A stretch of 64,000 nt of DNA from Antedon bifida (GCA_963402885.1 OY727093.1:12659501-12723500), one strand, 5' to 3'. Counted from the stretch's first letter, positions 1 through 26,200 are shown. Numbers and translations are program-made. The notes: generated from the letters alone by a model not told the origin.

Positions 1-1250
1 CGCCAACTCTTTCTATTCCTTACTAAGCATAAAGAGACTAAACGTATAAGCACTATAATTATAGTTTATCCGTCCTGTAATATGCGAGTTCTTTCTGTTA
101 ATAGAATAAATAAAAGAAGCAACACAATAATACAGATTGGCTGTAACGTTAAACAGTGCCCTCGGTCGTTTCATAAAGTTTATCCGTAATAATAAGTGTG
201 TCCCAAACGCAGTGTTCTACTGAAAGTATATGATGCAGAGTCTCTGTGATTGTTATGTATCAGATATTACACATAGTTTAGTTCAATTCTCAAACCAATA
301 CCAGTTGTCTAGGAAACAAATGTTGCAGCTATAGATATTAATAAAGAAAAACGGGCAATTGGTAGAGTGTTTGAGGGCGCTGGTAATAATATAATCACAC
401 ATTGTAGGCCTATGAGAAGCGTTAGTGTAGTACATAGTGTTGATTGCGAATCAATTTCAATCAGCTTAGTGTTTGTTTAGATCGCAAGTTGGCAAGCATT
501 TATTTCTAGAGAAAATATTTATTTAGTAAATCAGTTTTAATGATTCTAGCAAATTTACAGTTACTGTACATTGACCAAGTTAGAGTTGGATGAAATAGAT
601 ATTTTTGTTTAAATTGTAGTTATAAGCAATCTGGTACTTCAGTAATAAAAAAGGAATATAAAATGTACAAACTAAAATGGACAACACATATAACGGTATG
701 CAGTTACAACCCCTTCTTTCGGAAACTCGGTATACGTATTCCCGTATACGAAAGAGGGGCAATATTTTAACACTAGGTTTAGTAACGGAGAACTTGGTTG
801 AGTCCTGAATGTATCCCTAAAATTTCATGCTGTATTTGAATTTCAAGAATAATGACTGTGTTGAATTGAGGCATAATTACGTACTATCCAACTAGAATAC
901 CGTCTAATACAAAACACTCGTTTTTCCGGTAAGAGCGGAATGTTTGGGCTTCAGAGGATACCCACCTGTAGTTTGTATTATATTGGCGAGAAAGTATGCT
1001 GTGATACCATTCACTAAAACGTGTGACTAGGCTATAAGTTAATTAAACTGAAGAAATAAACATTAAATGGAATTTAATTTGTAACAGCCAATAATATTGA
1101 AAAATGCAATGGAAAGCTAAAGATCAGCGGTAAACAGGTAATAATGCATCCGATTATGTTTGATATATATGCAATAGGTAGGTACTAATAACCGTATTTA
1201 CAACATGCAAAATGGATAGACCAGATGGAGTATATTCTCCCCTCGTCGAA
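1..1250. repeat. Segmental duplication, left copy
   Basis: This stretch matches 16526-18008 nearly base for base at the start (window base 1 equals base 16526) with small indels and substitutions; the alignment fades after the shared TATTCTCCCCTCGTCGAA near 1231-1248. The right copy carries about 190 extra bases (17527-17718). In the right copy this sequence is the 5' flank of the minus-strand LRR receptor gene, beginning about 670 bp upstream of its start codon. By inference a sister gene should start about 670 bp to the left of this window. The identity is seen directly; the sister gene is inferred. Confidence 0.9.
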
Positions 1251-1317
1251 CTTATTTTTGCAATCCTGGTGACGCCCATGGATTGCATCACGATTTATAC
1301 AATACAAGCTAATGTGC

Positions 1318-1433
1318 ATTTTAACTCACATTATGTGTTGTGTTTACGGTAATTCCAACAGGTAAGTGAAAAAGCCCACGTCTACTACAATTGACTTTTA
1401 TAACCAATATCTGTGTTAGGAGATAGATACACA
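1318..1433 (-). pseudogene. Relic first exon of an LRR receptor paralogue
   Basis: The minus strand here resembles the end of exon 1 of the LRR receptor gene (15648-15760). It reads VNCSRRGLFHLPVGI in the position of VNCSGRGLVHLPAGI, and the splice donor GTGAGT after the exon is retained. About two extra bases upstream of the VNC codon break the frame, and the part corresponding to the first cysteines is degraded. No signal peptide or downstream LRR exons follow in the expected place. I read it as the remnant of a further tandem copy of the gene. Confidence 0.75.
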
Positions 1434-1494
1434 GAACTTGATCTCAGCTTACATTGTTCATTCAATCAGCCAATGCAAAAATAACATAGCATAA

Positions 1495-1860
1495 AAAGAA
1501 AAGTAAACAAAAGTAATTTCATACTTCTACGACTAATTTTATTGGTTTTGTCGCCTAATAATATCAGAGATCAGTGTTGGAATTATACATGAAACATATT
1601 TACTTACTTGTTCCATATTTTAATAAAAATAATGACAATAGGCCTACATTCCATTAAAAGCAGTGCACTGCAGAGATGAATTGTGAAACTGTCATCAGTT
1701 TACAGTATAAACAAATCTATCTAAAGTAAAATTAGATACACTTAAAACAAACATACCTCTATAGCAGCATCAAAAACAAATTAATTGTTCCATCTGTCAA
1801 TGTATCTGTCTCTCTGCACCCTTTCTGCTTGGCACTCATTTAAATTAAGTTGAATATATC
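1495..1860. repeat. 365-bp direct repeat, left copy
   Basis: It is highly similar to 2398-2765, sharing long blocks such as the run beginning CGACTAATTTTATTGG and the end TTAAGTTGAATATATC. The two copies bracket the LINE fragment at 1856-2397. They are far too long to be a target-site duplication. On the minus strand the region has an exon-like segment that is frame-disrupted by a 5-base insertion in this copy. Confidence 0.85.
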
Positions 1861-2397
1861 CACTAATGATGATTGGTTAAAATGGAACCAAAATACACCC
1901 AGACCTTATAAAAAGGGTCAACAAAGATTTTATATGATGCGTCAGCTAAGAAAATTTAACATTGACAACACAATTCTTAAACTTTACTATAATGCTATGA
2001 TTTCTAGTGTTATTTCATTCTGTTCTACAATCTGGTTTAACTGTTTAAGTCAAAAAGATTATGCATTATTAAATAAAATAAATAGAAGGGCGTGTAGGAT
2101 TACTGCAATGACCATAGATGATATGACATCTACCTATGAAAATACTGTGATCTCTATGGTAAAGCGTATCCTATCACAACCTTATCATCCTCTCTTCAAA
2201 AAAATATAATTTTCTCCCATCATTAATCCGACTTCAATCCCACCGTGTACGAACAACCCGTTATTCCAAATCATTTATCCCTAAGTCAATTACAGTTTTC
2301 AACAACACCGTTACTAGATAATTTCGTTCTGTTTAAGTAATTTATTGTGTATAATGTTTTTGTGCAATTTTGTATAGTGTGTATTATGTTCTTATGA
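1856..2397 (+). mobile_element. LINE fragment (CR1/L2-like reverse transcriptase C-terminus)
   Basis: The reading frame at 1850-2209 contains the segment after the RT catalytic region typical of CR1/L2-type non-LTR elements: KKGQQRFYMMRQLRKF, then LYYNAMISSVISFCSTIWF and LNKINRRACRIT. After a frameshift near 2205 the family's terminal motif continues (RLQSHRVRTTRYSKSFIP). About 110 bases of 3' tail follow, up to 2397. The catalytic domain and endonuclease are missing, so this is a 5'-truncated, dead copy. It is bounded on both sides by a 365-bp direct repeat. Confidence 0.85.
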
Positions 2398-2765
2398 AAA
2401 AAGGTAAACAAAAGTAATTTCGTTCTTCTACGACTAATTTTATTGGTTTTGTCGCCTAATAATAATGTCAGAGATCAGTGTTGGAATTATACATGAAACA
2501 TATTTACTTACTTCTATATTTTAATAAAAATAATGACAATAGGCCTACATTCCTCTATAAAAAAGCAATGCACTGCAGAGATGAATTGTGAAATTGCAAC
2601 CAGTTTACAATATAAACAAATCTATCTATCTAAGTAAAATTAGATACACTTAAAACAAACATACCTCTATAGCAGCATCAAAATTAATTGTTCCATCTGC
2701 CAATGTATCTGTCTTTCTGCATCCTTTCCAATCTGATTGGCACTCATTTAAATTAAGTTGAATAT
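2398..2765. repeat. 365-bp direct repeat, right copy, with exon-like segment
   Basis: Second copy of the repeat at 1495-1860. On the minus strand it has an open segment reading ECQSDWKGCRKTDTLADG then TINFDAAIE, ending at a good donor (GAG before GTATGT) near 2665. The matching segment of the left copy is frame-disrupted. No acceptor with a clear pyrimidine tract and no partner exons are visible, so it may be a true exon, a relic, or part of an interspersed repeat. Confidence 0.6.
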
Positions 2766-3455
2766 ATCACAAACAAAAATCAGTGGCTTCTCATGATTGG
2801 GGCATAACACACCGAGCAGTCTTATAAATGTTGATTTTAATTTTTTGTTACACCAACAAATTAAATAGACTCCTATCAACTAACGTAGACTTACTAATCA
2901 TTAAGCAGAGTCAACATTATTGTTTTGATTGATAGGCAAAACATACAAGGAAATGACTTCATTGGTAAAGAAGTAATCTTAGTATTTGGGGAAATCTCCT
3001 GAAATTGTTCACAATAACAACAGATTAAATAAAATACTGTCCAGATAACAATGAACATTTCGTAGACTACTACAATTGTTTATAATACAAAACCAGAACC
3101 ACCCTGTACAATATATTGCTTAAAGGGTTAAAATTGTATATACAGAGACCATATTAAACAACTTGCTTACGGCACTATTTCTAGCTAAAGTTTAAAACTG
3201 AGGTTTTTGTTGAGACAATACCACGATGATACATAACACGATTTATTAAAATAACATCGCACATCTTGATAATGATAATCTGAATACATAATCTATCTCG
3301 GGATAAATATATTTAATAAGAATAGCATATTACGGTGCGACGGAACCATTAGATGATGGTAGGTATACTCTAGTGAAATTTATATACAGTAATTGTGTTT
3401 ATTTAGGTAAACACAGCTTAACGATAGATTGATAATCTACATTTTAAAGTCCTGA
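2766..3455. other. 3' flank of the LRR receptor gene
   Basis: No gene is seen here. It is AT-rich DNA downstream of the minus-strand LRR receptor gene. An AATAAA on the minus strand at 3403-3398, about 53 bases after the stop codon, is the probable polyadenylation signal. Confidence 0.55.
3398..3403 (-). terminator. Polyadenylation signal of the LRR receptor gene
   Basis: AATAAA on the minus strand about 53 bases past the stop codon at 3458-3456. Confidence 0.5.
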
Positions 3456-15856
<12,401 letters not shown>

Positions 15857-16309
15857 TTTCTACGTTTAGTACTGATCGCGGCCAGGATGCAGTAATATAG
15901 TCAAACCCAAATATTTTGCTATCACGATTAATGTCAGAGTCAAATAGGCCTAGTTAAAATTACATGTTACTTCCTCCTACATTATTTTCCAATGAATGAA
16001 TCTTTTCAGTTTTAATTCTTGAGATCACTCACAAGTGAAAGTCAAACACCTTTAGTTAAATATTCTATTATTATAGAGGTTTTATTAAGAATCGGTTTCC
16101 TATTCTATGTTTATAAGGGAAAAGTGAGATTTCTTCCCTTTTCGGTGTGACGTATACGACTTTAATTTACGCCATAAAATCGTCTTAAAATGAAATTGTC
16201 TGTTATATTCTCAGTTATGTGATCACCATAGGCGTATATTCGATCGGGCTATTTTGAGCAGATTTATTAGATATCTAGCTGCTCCAAGTCCTTTTATTTT
16301 AATTTTATT

Positions 16310-16520
16310 AAACCTTATTTAAAGAGGGTAACCAAACAGCATATGCTGACACTCAAGGGACCTTCACCTCGCTGTTTACGTTAGACCAATAAAAGATAAA
16401 ATAACCTTTTTAAAACTCATTTTTGTATTTTTATGTGATTTTAACTTTGAACAAACGAAAATAATTTTACCGTGTTTGACCATGAATAAATGAAATAAAT
16501 TGAATTGAAATCGGGAGAGT
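16310..16520 (+). mobile_element. Probable LINE 3' tail
   Basis: A non-coding segment ending in ATGAATAAATGAAATAAATT, which looks like the AT-rich repetitive tail of a CR1/L2-type non-LTR element. No protein-coding LINE sequence is attached. It lies about 450 bp upstream of the LRR receptor start codon and just before the duplicated flank. Confidence 0.35.
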
Positions 16521-16525
16521 TGAGA

Positions 16526-18008
16526 CGCCAACTCTTTCTATTCCTTACTAAGCATAAAGAGACTAAACGTATAAGCACTATAATTATAGTTTATCCGTCC
16601 TGTAATATGCGAGTTCTTTCTGTTAATAGAATAAATAAAAGAAGCAACACAATAATATACAGATTGGCTGTAACGTTAAACACTGCCCTCGGTCGTTTCA
16701 TAAAGTTTATCCGTAATAATAAGTGTGTCCCAAACGCAGTGTTCTACTGAAAGTATATGATGCAGAGTCTCTGTGATTTTTATGTATCAGATATTACACA
16801 TAGTTTAGATCAATTCTCAAACCAATACCAGTTGTCTAGGAAAGAAATATTGCAGCTATAGATATTAATAAATAAAAACGGGCAATTGGTAGAGTGTTTG
16901 AGGGCGCTGGTAATAATATAATCACACATTGTAGACCTATGAGAAGCGTTAGTGTAGTACATAGTGTTGATTGCGAATCAATTTCAATCAGCTTAGTGTT
17001 TGTTTAGATCGCAAGTTGGCAAGCATTTATTTCTAGAGAAAATATTTATTTAGTAAATCAGTTTTAATGATTCCAGCAAATTTACAGTTACTGTACATCG
17101 ACCAAGTTAGAGTTGGATGAAATAGATTTTTTGTTTAAATTGTAGTTATAAGCAATCTGGTACTTCAGTAAAAAAAAAAACACATATAACTACGGTATAC
17201 AACCCCTTCTTTCGGAAACTTGGTATACGTATTCCCGTAAACGAAAGAGGGGCAATATTGTAACACTAGGTCTGGTAACGGAGTACTGAAGGTATCCCTA
17301 AAATATCAGGCTGTATTTAAATTTGAATAATAATTAATGTGTTGAATTGAGGCATACTTTACGTACTATCCAACTAGAATACCGTATAATAAAACACACT
17401 CGTTGTTCCGGTAAGGGCGGAATGTTTGGGCTTCAGAGGATACCCACCTGTAAGCCGGTATATTGGCGAGAAAATATACTGCGGTAGGCCTACCGTTAAC
17501 CAAAACGCGTGACTAGGCTATAGTCTAATTTCAACTTAATATTTGGCAGTGATAGGTTCAATACGTGTAAATAAAAATCAGGCACAGGTACTAAACTGTG
17601 ACGTCATCAGTAACATCTGTGCTTTATAGATTTTAAACAAAGATCGTTTCAAATGATTATTGATTACATCACATGTCAATGTTTTCATGAAGAATCCAGT
17701 ATTGGTATTTCATATTCAGTTAATTAAACTAAAGAAATAAACATATGCATGGAATATATTTCGTAACAGCCGATAATATTTACACTTTGAAGAATACAAT
17801 GGAAGGCTAAAGAACACCGGAATAAACAGGTAGGGCATCCGATTATGTTTGAAATATGCAATAGGCCTAGGTAGGTACTAGTAACCGTATTTACAAGATG
17901 AACAATTTATAAGTGAGTTACCACCAGGCAACAACAATGTAAATTAATGTATTAATTAGTAATAGTATCCCCTGCCTGAGTGTTCAATGGTATTCTCCCC
18001 TCGTCGAA
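16526..18008. repeat. Segmental duplication, right copy
   Basis: Counterpart of 1-1250, beginning CGCCAACTCTTTCTATTCC. It forms the upstream flank of the minus-strand LRR receptor gene. It contains about 190 bases (17527-17718) absent from the left copy. No gene of its own is seen; the apparent reading frame at 16505-16750 has the same text in both copies but no recognisable domain. Confidence 0.9.
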
Positions 18009-18039
18009 AATTACTTTGTTTTGTATTGTCTCTGTGCTG

Positions 18040-18965
18040 CTTGATGTTTTGTAATTGTGAACCATTATTAAATTGTTGTATCTGTATATATATTGTAACT
18101 ACTGTATGACTATATTTTGTAGACATTTTGTATGGGTCGAAACTCTTGTTACGAGGGTGTTCCTCCGTTTTTAAAGGAGAGTAACCAATAAATATTATTA
18201 TTATTTATTATCTCTCCACCCCTACCAAGAATATTTGATTAATTATAAAATAGTATAGACACATATAACTTATAAGAACATACAATGCATTTTGTTATAG
18301 GCTTTATCTATATACGGATAAAACTATGTAGGCTTAACTTCATTAGAAGTACAACCATTGCTGGTAGTTTTTCATGCCTAATTTTATCTCTTTTTATTAA
18401 CCACTTAATATAGAATACCCACTTGGTTGCTATTTTTGTACATCTTACCAATAAGTGTGATAATATGATTACGCTATAGGTATTCATTAAAATGATCATA
18501 CTAAGTAGGCAACGTAGATATTAACATAAATTACCAAAAGTAAAACTGATTTGATAGCTCCCTCCCTGACTAAACGGAACAACACGTCGTCGGATATCTT
18601 GTCAAATCTCTATATATTATGTAATGAACACAGAACAAAACTGCCTAATAATATGGTTATTTTACTATGTTATTGTACAATGATAATAATTAATCACGAG
18701 GGGAATTCATTTCCATTTAATTTACACATCTCAAAATTGTGTAATATTAAGTCTTATACAATTGGTCTAACTTCTATAGTAGGTTAGTGAGTCAATTTTT
18801 AATGTATATTCATACCTTTTAAAAATTTTTTTATTATAATTTTTTATGATTGTATTTTTTAAATCTTTTAACTCACGCTTTCTTTTTTTATTGTTTTATT
18901 GCAGTTTTATACCATTTTAACTCCATATGTTGATGATGATTTTTACAAATAAAATGAATGAATAA
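18040..18965 (+). mobile_element. LINE-like 3' tails and non-coding debris
   Basis: Two tail-like endings are visible: TTTTTAAAGGAGAGTAACCA followed by AATAAATATTATTATT near 18160-18210, and AAATAAAATGAATGAATAAA near 18949-18967. Both resemble ends of non-LTR elements on the plus strand. The frame at 18551-18787 shows no recognisable domain. No host gene is seen here. Confidence 0.35.
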
Positions 18966-19020
18966 ATGTTTTTGGTCTTTCAATAACAGCAATGTTAATA
19001 GTAACCATATGTGAGGGAAA

Positions 19021-20294
19021 ATGACGTATTCTGAGTGTGTTAGTGACGATGAATACTACATTTGTCCATCTGAATTCGGGGACTCGTCTAAAACATCCTG
19101 TTGTATCGATAGCTACGGCGTTGGACAGTGTTGTGTTCCAGAGACGATAGGGGCCACTAATGATCAGCCTTGGGCAGGCTACCAGACAGATACGTAAGTT
19201 ATAGTTCTGCACAATATCATTGTAGGTAGTGTGTGATATTTATACTAATTATGAATGAATATGTTTATAAATGTAATAAAATAATAATAATAATAAATAT
19301 TGAATAGAAAATTTAATTTTGTAAACTGATTATGTTAATATTATTAATTTCAATGTCTAATTAATTCTATATCGGCATATCGAATAAATTCAACAATAAA
19401 ATATTAATGTTCTCTGTTGTGTAGCGGTATCTCTTTTAACTTAAACCAAACGTGATTAAATTAATATTCTGCTTAAATCTATATTGATCAAGTGACTAAT
19501 TGTAATTTTCATTTTTGTTATTTTGTTTATTAACACATCAACCATTATGAAATCAGTAGGCCTATTCAATGACTGAATAAATAGAATATGCCTGCAACGT
19601 ATATGCAAATTTATATTGAATACTAAAGATTATAACTGAGATTAATATGAAATATACAGTAGTTCATGAAGTTGAGATGATGATAATAAAGTTGATGGAA
19701 ATAATAATTATCAGGTTTCTGAAATATCATCGTATATTTATTTTGTAGAGTAATGATATTCAAATAGATTCATGAATATTTAAATGTTCACCTAATTACC
19801 ACATTTTCTTCTTATTTTACAGTCCTATGATATATTATATGGATTATTTATTGATATTCGGAGCCAGTGCTGTATTGTTAGTGATAATGGGACTACTGTG
19901 CTGTGAATACTCGGATTTTACTTTAGAACAAGACAACTCGTATCTAATTAAACAACACTCAGTTGCACCTAACACTAGACTTTCCGAACCTCACGACTAC
20001 AATGGAAACAATTTCCGGGTTCTTCGTGAGTATAATCGGCACATTGACACTGTACCTTCGGCACCGCCGAGTTATTACGAAGAATTTGACAACGGAACCT
20101 TCGGTGGTAATTATGAAAGACATCACTATCCCGAACAATTGACTGAAAACACCAACACTTTTAAAAAGTCGAATCAGCATTGCCATACAGACACGAAAAT
20201 GCAATATCAATTAGAATCAACGTCGTGCCACAACTGGTACCTTCCACCCTCCAACGCTCCTCGACGATCACCTTCCTTTAATGATTGGTCTTGA
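19021..20294 (+). CDS. Shisa-like (STMC6) single-pass adaptor protein with PPxY motif
   Basis: Two exons, 19021-19193 and 19823-20294, join in phase (AC + T) across a GTAAGT donor and a TTATTTTACAG acceptor to give 214 residues. Residues 6-38 hold six cysteines in the order C, C, CC, CC, the signature of the Shisa/CYYR1/WBP1/VOPP1 (STMC6) superfamily. A membrane segment follows (about 66-85), ending LLCCEY. The cytoplasmic tail has PPSY (139-142), a WW-domain or NEDD4-type ligand, and a proline-rich end. These proteins act as adaptors controlling receptor trafficking. Oddity: no signal peptide precedes the first cysteine and an in-frame stop lies just upstream, so the true first exon may be further upstream or the ATG at 19021 may be the start. 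AATAAA at 20611 may end the transcript. Confidence 0.75.
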
Positions 20295-23200
20295 GGACAT
20301 AGTACTACCACGGTGGTAATTGAAAGCAAAAAAACTCCTTTATTATATGCTTTCCTAATACAATATATTTATGCGAAACATTTGAATAATTAAAATTAAA
20401 CCCAGATGATTTATAATTCCTCCGCCTCTCAACTTTTTTTCTGATTGATATTGCATGGAAATACTGGTCACACGATCTAAATTCTTTGAAAAACTTGAAT
20501 CGTTTATTTCCCAAGCCATTCTTCTATCCGACTAGTTCAGTCTCTCAAAACGTTACATGTGCCTTCCCTTTAAACAATCCGAATTCACCACAAGTAAAAC
20601 AGCATTCATTAATAAATTGTAAATCGTTTATTTATACTAATGCCCTTTGGTAGGGATTTGGAAACCTCAACTAAATAATGACGTATGTAAAGACATAAAT
20701 AATGTTAGTTCTAACTTTTCTTGCTATTACTGAAAATCGATGAAATAAATTTGAAAGAAAACGAAAGAGTTACTTTTAATCTGTTTTTCAATTTGCTTCT
20801 TCACGAAGACTTGATGAAACAAACGAATTTCACAGATGTTAATGCATATTACCAGTGAAGAGTTAGTACAATTAATTTAACTCTTCCCTGATATTACTCA
20901 TTACACATATATTTATTCATATTCTAAACAAATAGAAATCAGTAAATTTACTAAATAAAATGTAGGCCTACAACTATTGGTACGTATTTCTTATTCTGAA
21001 GATACGTGAATCAATAGGCAGTTAAAACAAGGAAGTATATATATGCAGCATTCCTTAATAGAACATAGTGAGAAATGACAGTCATAGACAGAACACACGG
21101 CTGTCCGAACAATTCTGATGGAGGAATCGAACTATTGGTTTTATAATAATTAGAGAGTGCCGGCGTATTGTAATTAAATAGAAATTTCTGCCACCTGACA
21201 ATTATCCTTTGTCATTTCCAACTGGAAACATTGTTATCAATGTGGTATATTATTTACTTGTTTTTAGGGGAATATAGTTTACTAAAGATGCTCATTGTAT
21301 ACGTATATAAATGTAGGATAAAAATAATAGATAGATATCGCAATTTATAATATCAATAAATAACAGATAAAGCTTAATCCAGTTCAGCCTGGACACAATC
21401 GTGTTTTACTGATACAATAACATGAGTTGATGTGACCCAAATTCAACAACGACACTCAGCTTATGTGTAATCTTCACCCGTGGCGATGATGTCAATCTGC
21501 CATGCAGTAGATATTTATAAAAAGCGCGCTCATTTGACGTTGGTCGCCTTCCTGCTGCAATGATGTAAACACCTATACCTCCAAACTGCCATGCCTCCAG
21601 CTAATTTCATCGCAGAGAATGGAAACAAATGTCAAAGCAATTTAATGTTTCTAATTTTCTTTTAAATCGACCGATAAAAACTATTCTAGAAACATGTTTC
21701 TTTAAATTGTCACTATATAATGTTTATGTAATATTTATTAATAAATTAATGTATTTATTTATCGCGCATGCTTTTATGTAGAACAAATATTTCTTTGATG
21801 AAAATTTGGACAAAAACGTTTTAAATAGACAGTTCCGACACAGTGATTTAGATTTTTTGTAGATCAAGGCACACATTTATTACGATAATGGAATATACGA
21901 AATAATAACACTACTCTTTGTTAGAGACCACTGTCTACTTATATTCAACAATAATAACTAGAGACACATGTTCAATAGAACATGTACCCAGTAATTTCTC
22001 ATACTTTGACAAACTGTCAATATTCTATAAATGAGAGACCAAATTGGTAGAAAATCGGTTCAATAAATAGACTGTTTAGTGCACGGTCTTCTGAACAAAT
22101 TTTGAGAAAATCAGAGTTTTTGTTTGCATTTAAAAATGTAAAGAAAGAACTGAAAGAAAACAAAACCCAGTCAGCTGAAATTGTGAAGGCTAGGAAGTTG
22201 TTTGGTCATAGAAAAAAGAGGCTGAAGTCTACCTTTGAGTGAAAGAAAAACTACCATCGAATACTTTCAAATGAGAGGGACATGATATGAAACTAACTGT
22301 TTCACTTGATTCTTTAGCTTATTATTTTATCGTGCATTATGTGGAGGATTAACTAATCTATATGACCGTCCTTTAACCTGTCGAACTTCAAATCACCTGA
22401 GGAGAGAAAAAAAGTGACATTGCAACACCTTGAATACCGCTTTAAAGATCATCTAAATAAATACAGTTTTATCAATATTCAAAAAGTGAAATAACCTGAC
22501 CAAAACACTAAGTTCTAATCGATCATGAATCTCCATTTTTAGAACCGGAACATCACCACCTTGCATGCAATCAATAACTGTAGCATGTGTACTTGTTGTA
22601 TGGCGTCACATGATCGTATATTAAACTGAAGCACACTCGGCACACCATAATCGCTCTTGTACTACCTTTTTACTATGAAGGAAAAAAACTGCTGCTGCTA
22701 CGAAATATAATTTCAATATGCTATCGTATGTCATATACATGGTACAAATTTTTTTACGTCATGATACGTGAGCTAAACTGTGCGTATTTGTGAGAGGCGA
22801 AAACACGACCGCAAATGCACATCGTTGTCCGAGGAGGGACTATTTTGAATTGTGTAATGATAATTGGAAAAATTACTTTAATAAATATAGCGCCTAATAT
22901 CAAAGATAACGCAGTGATAACGCACAAACACAATGAAAAGGTGATTCGTCTGAATATACCGTATTTTATATAGGCATAGGCCTTCTGGTTTACAACTTTT
23001 TAAATTAGGCCCTACTATAATTTTTTCTGAATGTGCAACGGTTTTATGTAATGTTTCATTGCAAACAACTATTTTTGTTAAAAGAACAAATAACGAACGA
23101 TCTTAATTTGATTTTTTCGGTATGCAAACAATCATTTAGATGCTAATCAATCAATCAATCAAATACATTTTTATTCTAGTTTTTTCATTAGTTTATGTAA

Positions 23201-26200
23201 ATAACACCAAAAGTTACGGAAGAACTTAGAAATTAGCAAAGCAGAGACCATTCAAAACGATAAAATAAAAAAGGTTAATAAGAAAAGAATAAATTACTTT
23301 AAAAAGATGATAACAGTGAAATGTAGCAGGCCTACATCATATAATTCGAGCGTAAAACTCATAGCATGAGCATTAATTACCGAGCTCTACAAAAAACCAA
23401 TGAAATTATAGTAGTTTTATCCGTGTTCAAGCATGAAATAATGCATCATTTTACGAATGTTAACAGCGTAGTAAATTGTTTGATTACAAGGTCATTGCAA
23501 GGTAGAACAATATTATACAGATGCTGATTGCTGTTATCTGGCGCAATACGGCCTAAAACTCGCCAGTTTCTCTCACGAATTGTACACTACACTAAAACTA
23601 CAATTTTCGCATAGCAAATATGAATATGCATGCGCACGAACACTTTTAAAACCATTTTCCTAATGAACAGGCTTTATACACCCTGCTGACAAACTTGATA
23701 TTTAGGCCTACAAAGCTAATAATAATATTCTTGTACTTTCTATTGTATTCCAATGATTTTAGGACGGCTCAATTGAAAACTACAGTAAGACGACACCTGA
23801 AAAATGCTATAATATAATGTAATGTATCAGCAACTTAGAACGTAGAACAATTTAAAAAGTAAATGAGTGTAGGGGATTTTAATATAACCGACTAAAAGTG
23901 CAAATCACGATAGTGACGTCATAAATTATCTCAAATAAATCTCTCAACTTAATAAAGTGCGATGTTCTTTTTGTGACAACCACCACCACATTACAAAGTT
24001 TGTAAACTATGAAATAAAAATGTTGTTTAAACAAATATAAATGTGAATGCTCCACTAAACATAGGCCTATAAACAAAATTAAATGATTGAACCGGAGAAT
24101 AAAATGAGTAATCAAACAATGCCACAGTTTGTATTCGGCTCATGAGGGAGAGTGCCAATCTGGTATTTGTTCGTTATTATTAGCGACCTCTCCTTACTGT
24201 TGATTTAAAATTCATTCTCAAAAACATGCGCAGAATGACTGTTGGATCAGGGAAGCTTCATGAAAACAAAAGGTCGCTATAAATACACCATCCCGCCACG
24301 ATCATCTTTCCCTATCACGTCAGGAAAAGTGGCGACGCGCAATGAGAGATGCTAACAGAAACGACATGTGTCACAATGTTCGATTCGTGCTGTCGGGCGT
24401 AACTTTAATATACAATTACAATGGATAAAAGTCATAAATTCTCAACAGATATTCATCAAGCTTGTATTTATGAGCTATTAAACCGCTTACAATACTTCCT
24501 ACTATATTGATTTATTTCACGGAAATGAATAAATCAATTATTTTCATATTGACATTGGAAGTGCAATTTTTTACAGGACTAAAGGTTATTATTTTTAAGT
24601 TAATGTATTAATTAGTAATGGAAGTAAAGTTTTTACTTTATGAATGATATATATCCAAACAGGTTTATGCAACTCCTAATTAATATTATATTTTATATGA
24701 CGGTCGGATACTAATTGGTATTTTACGTTTTTGTAATACAGGGATAAATCATCTCACTCTCTCTCCACACACCCTTTTAATGTTGTATTGTAGACAACAT
24801 TGTCCAAATATCGGCACTGGCTAATAGTTGCACTGTATGTATTATTAAATATTTCAGTTAATATACAGATTAAGATATGATAAACAGAAAGTATTGATCG
24901 GATTGTTAAAACATAATATATTACCCTCTGTTCGTTACGAAAGAATTTCTTATAGAGTGTTATCCCCTTAGTTGGGATGTTCCAGAGAAGAGGTTAGTTA
25001 TTCGTCCAAATAGTATATATTATTTATAAAATGTCGTAAAAGCAATCGATGTTTCAGTCAGGTAACTTCTGACATTTTTTAAGTAGGTGCAATTTTTATT
25101 CTTATCGTTAAAATGACGTTGCTTTCGTACCACCACCAGACAATTTGATGATCCATAGGTATATAGGTACAGCTTAAATTAAACATTGCTATATAACAAG
25201 ACATCGTCGACGACAAACATGGTATGCCATAACAGTTTAAAAAAAACCACACAAGATAATGTATGTGCACAATGTTTAATAAATAAGTTTACACAAGCGA
25301 TTATGATGCCTGTGAAAGGCCTTTACTATTAAATAAATGTTATAATGATCTTAATTCCCAGACCACCATAATTTAGGCTACATATCTACTACAGAATTAT
25401 CAACATTTAGGCCTATATTAATTATTTTTTATTTTCTTGAAACTACTATAATAATATCATACAATGAATAAAAAAACAGTTTAGACGTATTTCTATATAG
25501 ATGTAAACTCACGGTATGCAATGTTACATTTCTTTCGTTGGAAATAGTAATTTTAGTATACTGTTTAAATAGACTTAGCAATGACTTGTAATGTTACTGT
25601 TTAAGTGGTATAACAATAATGTATTAATTTTAAAAATGAAAAATAGTTTAGATATACATTTGTATAAAGTCGATTGGAGAGTATGTCTAAAATTCTACAA
25701 TACATTCTAATGCATGGGGTATAAATAATTACTATGTAATACTTAATTAACATATTTTACATTTCAACTTTTGAATTAATTTATTAAATCAAGTTTGTAG
25801 AAAAATTAAAATAAGTATTGTGTTTCTGAATTCTGAATTTGGATTTACTGAAAAAAAAAAGAAAAAAAATCATCCACTGACTACAATGCAATTCGGAATA
25901 CAAATACCATGCACCTTTCTGTTTGCAGTCTAATGACAAATATTACAATAATTACTCTTATATTTTTTATACGAGTTTTTCTCTCTCATGAATTTTAAAT
26001 GGCTCTCACTTTTCATGGCATTTTAAATTTTAAAAATATAAATAACTGTTTGAATATTCAATGATAACCGTTGTTGTTAACTAAATCTTCAACTCAGACA
26101 TGTTCAAATCAATAATTAATCAGGTGCCGAATAATAAATTCTTATCAATGCTTCTTAACAACACAATTTCAATTACCCGGGCTGCTTCCCTACCATACCT

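Noticed and set aside
18943-19212. Minus-strand ORF of 89 codons
   Set aside because: It overlaps the spliced Shisa-like exon, which has the six-cysteine signature and matching splice phase on the plus strand.
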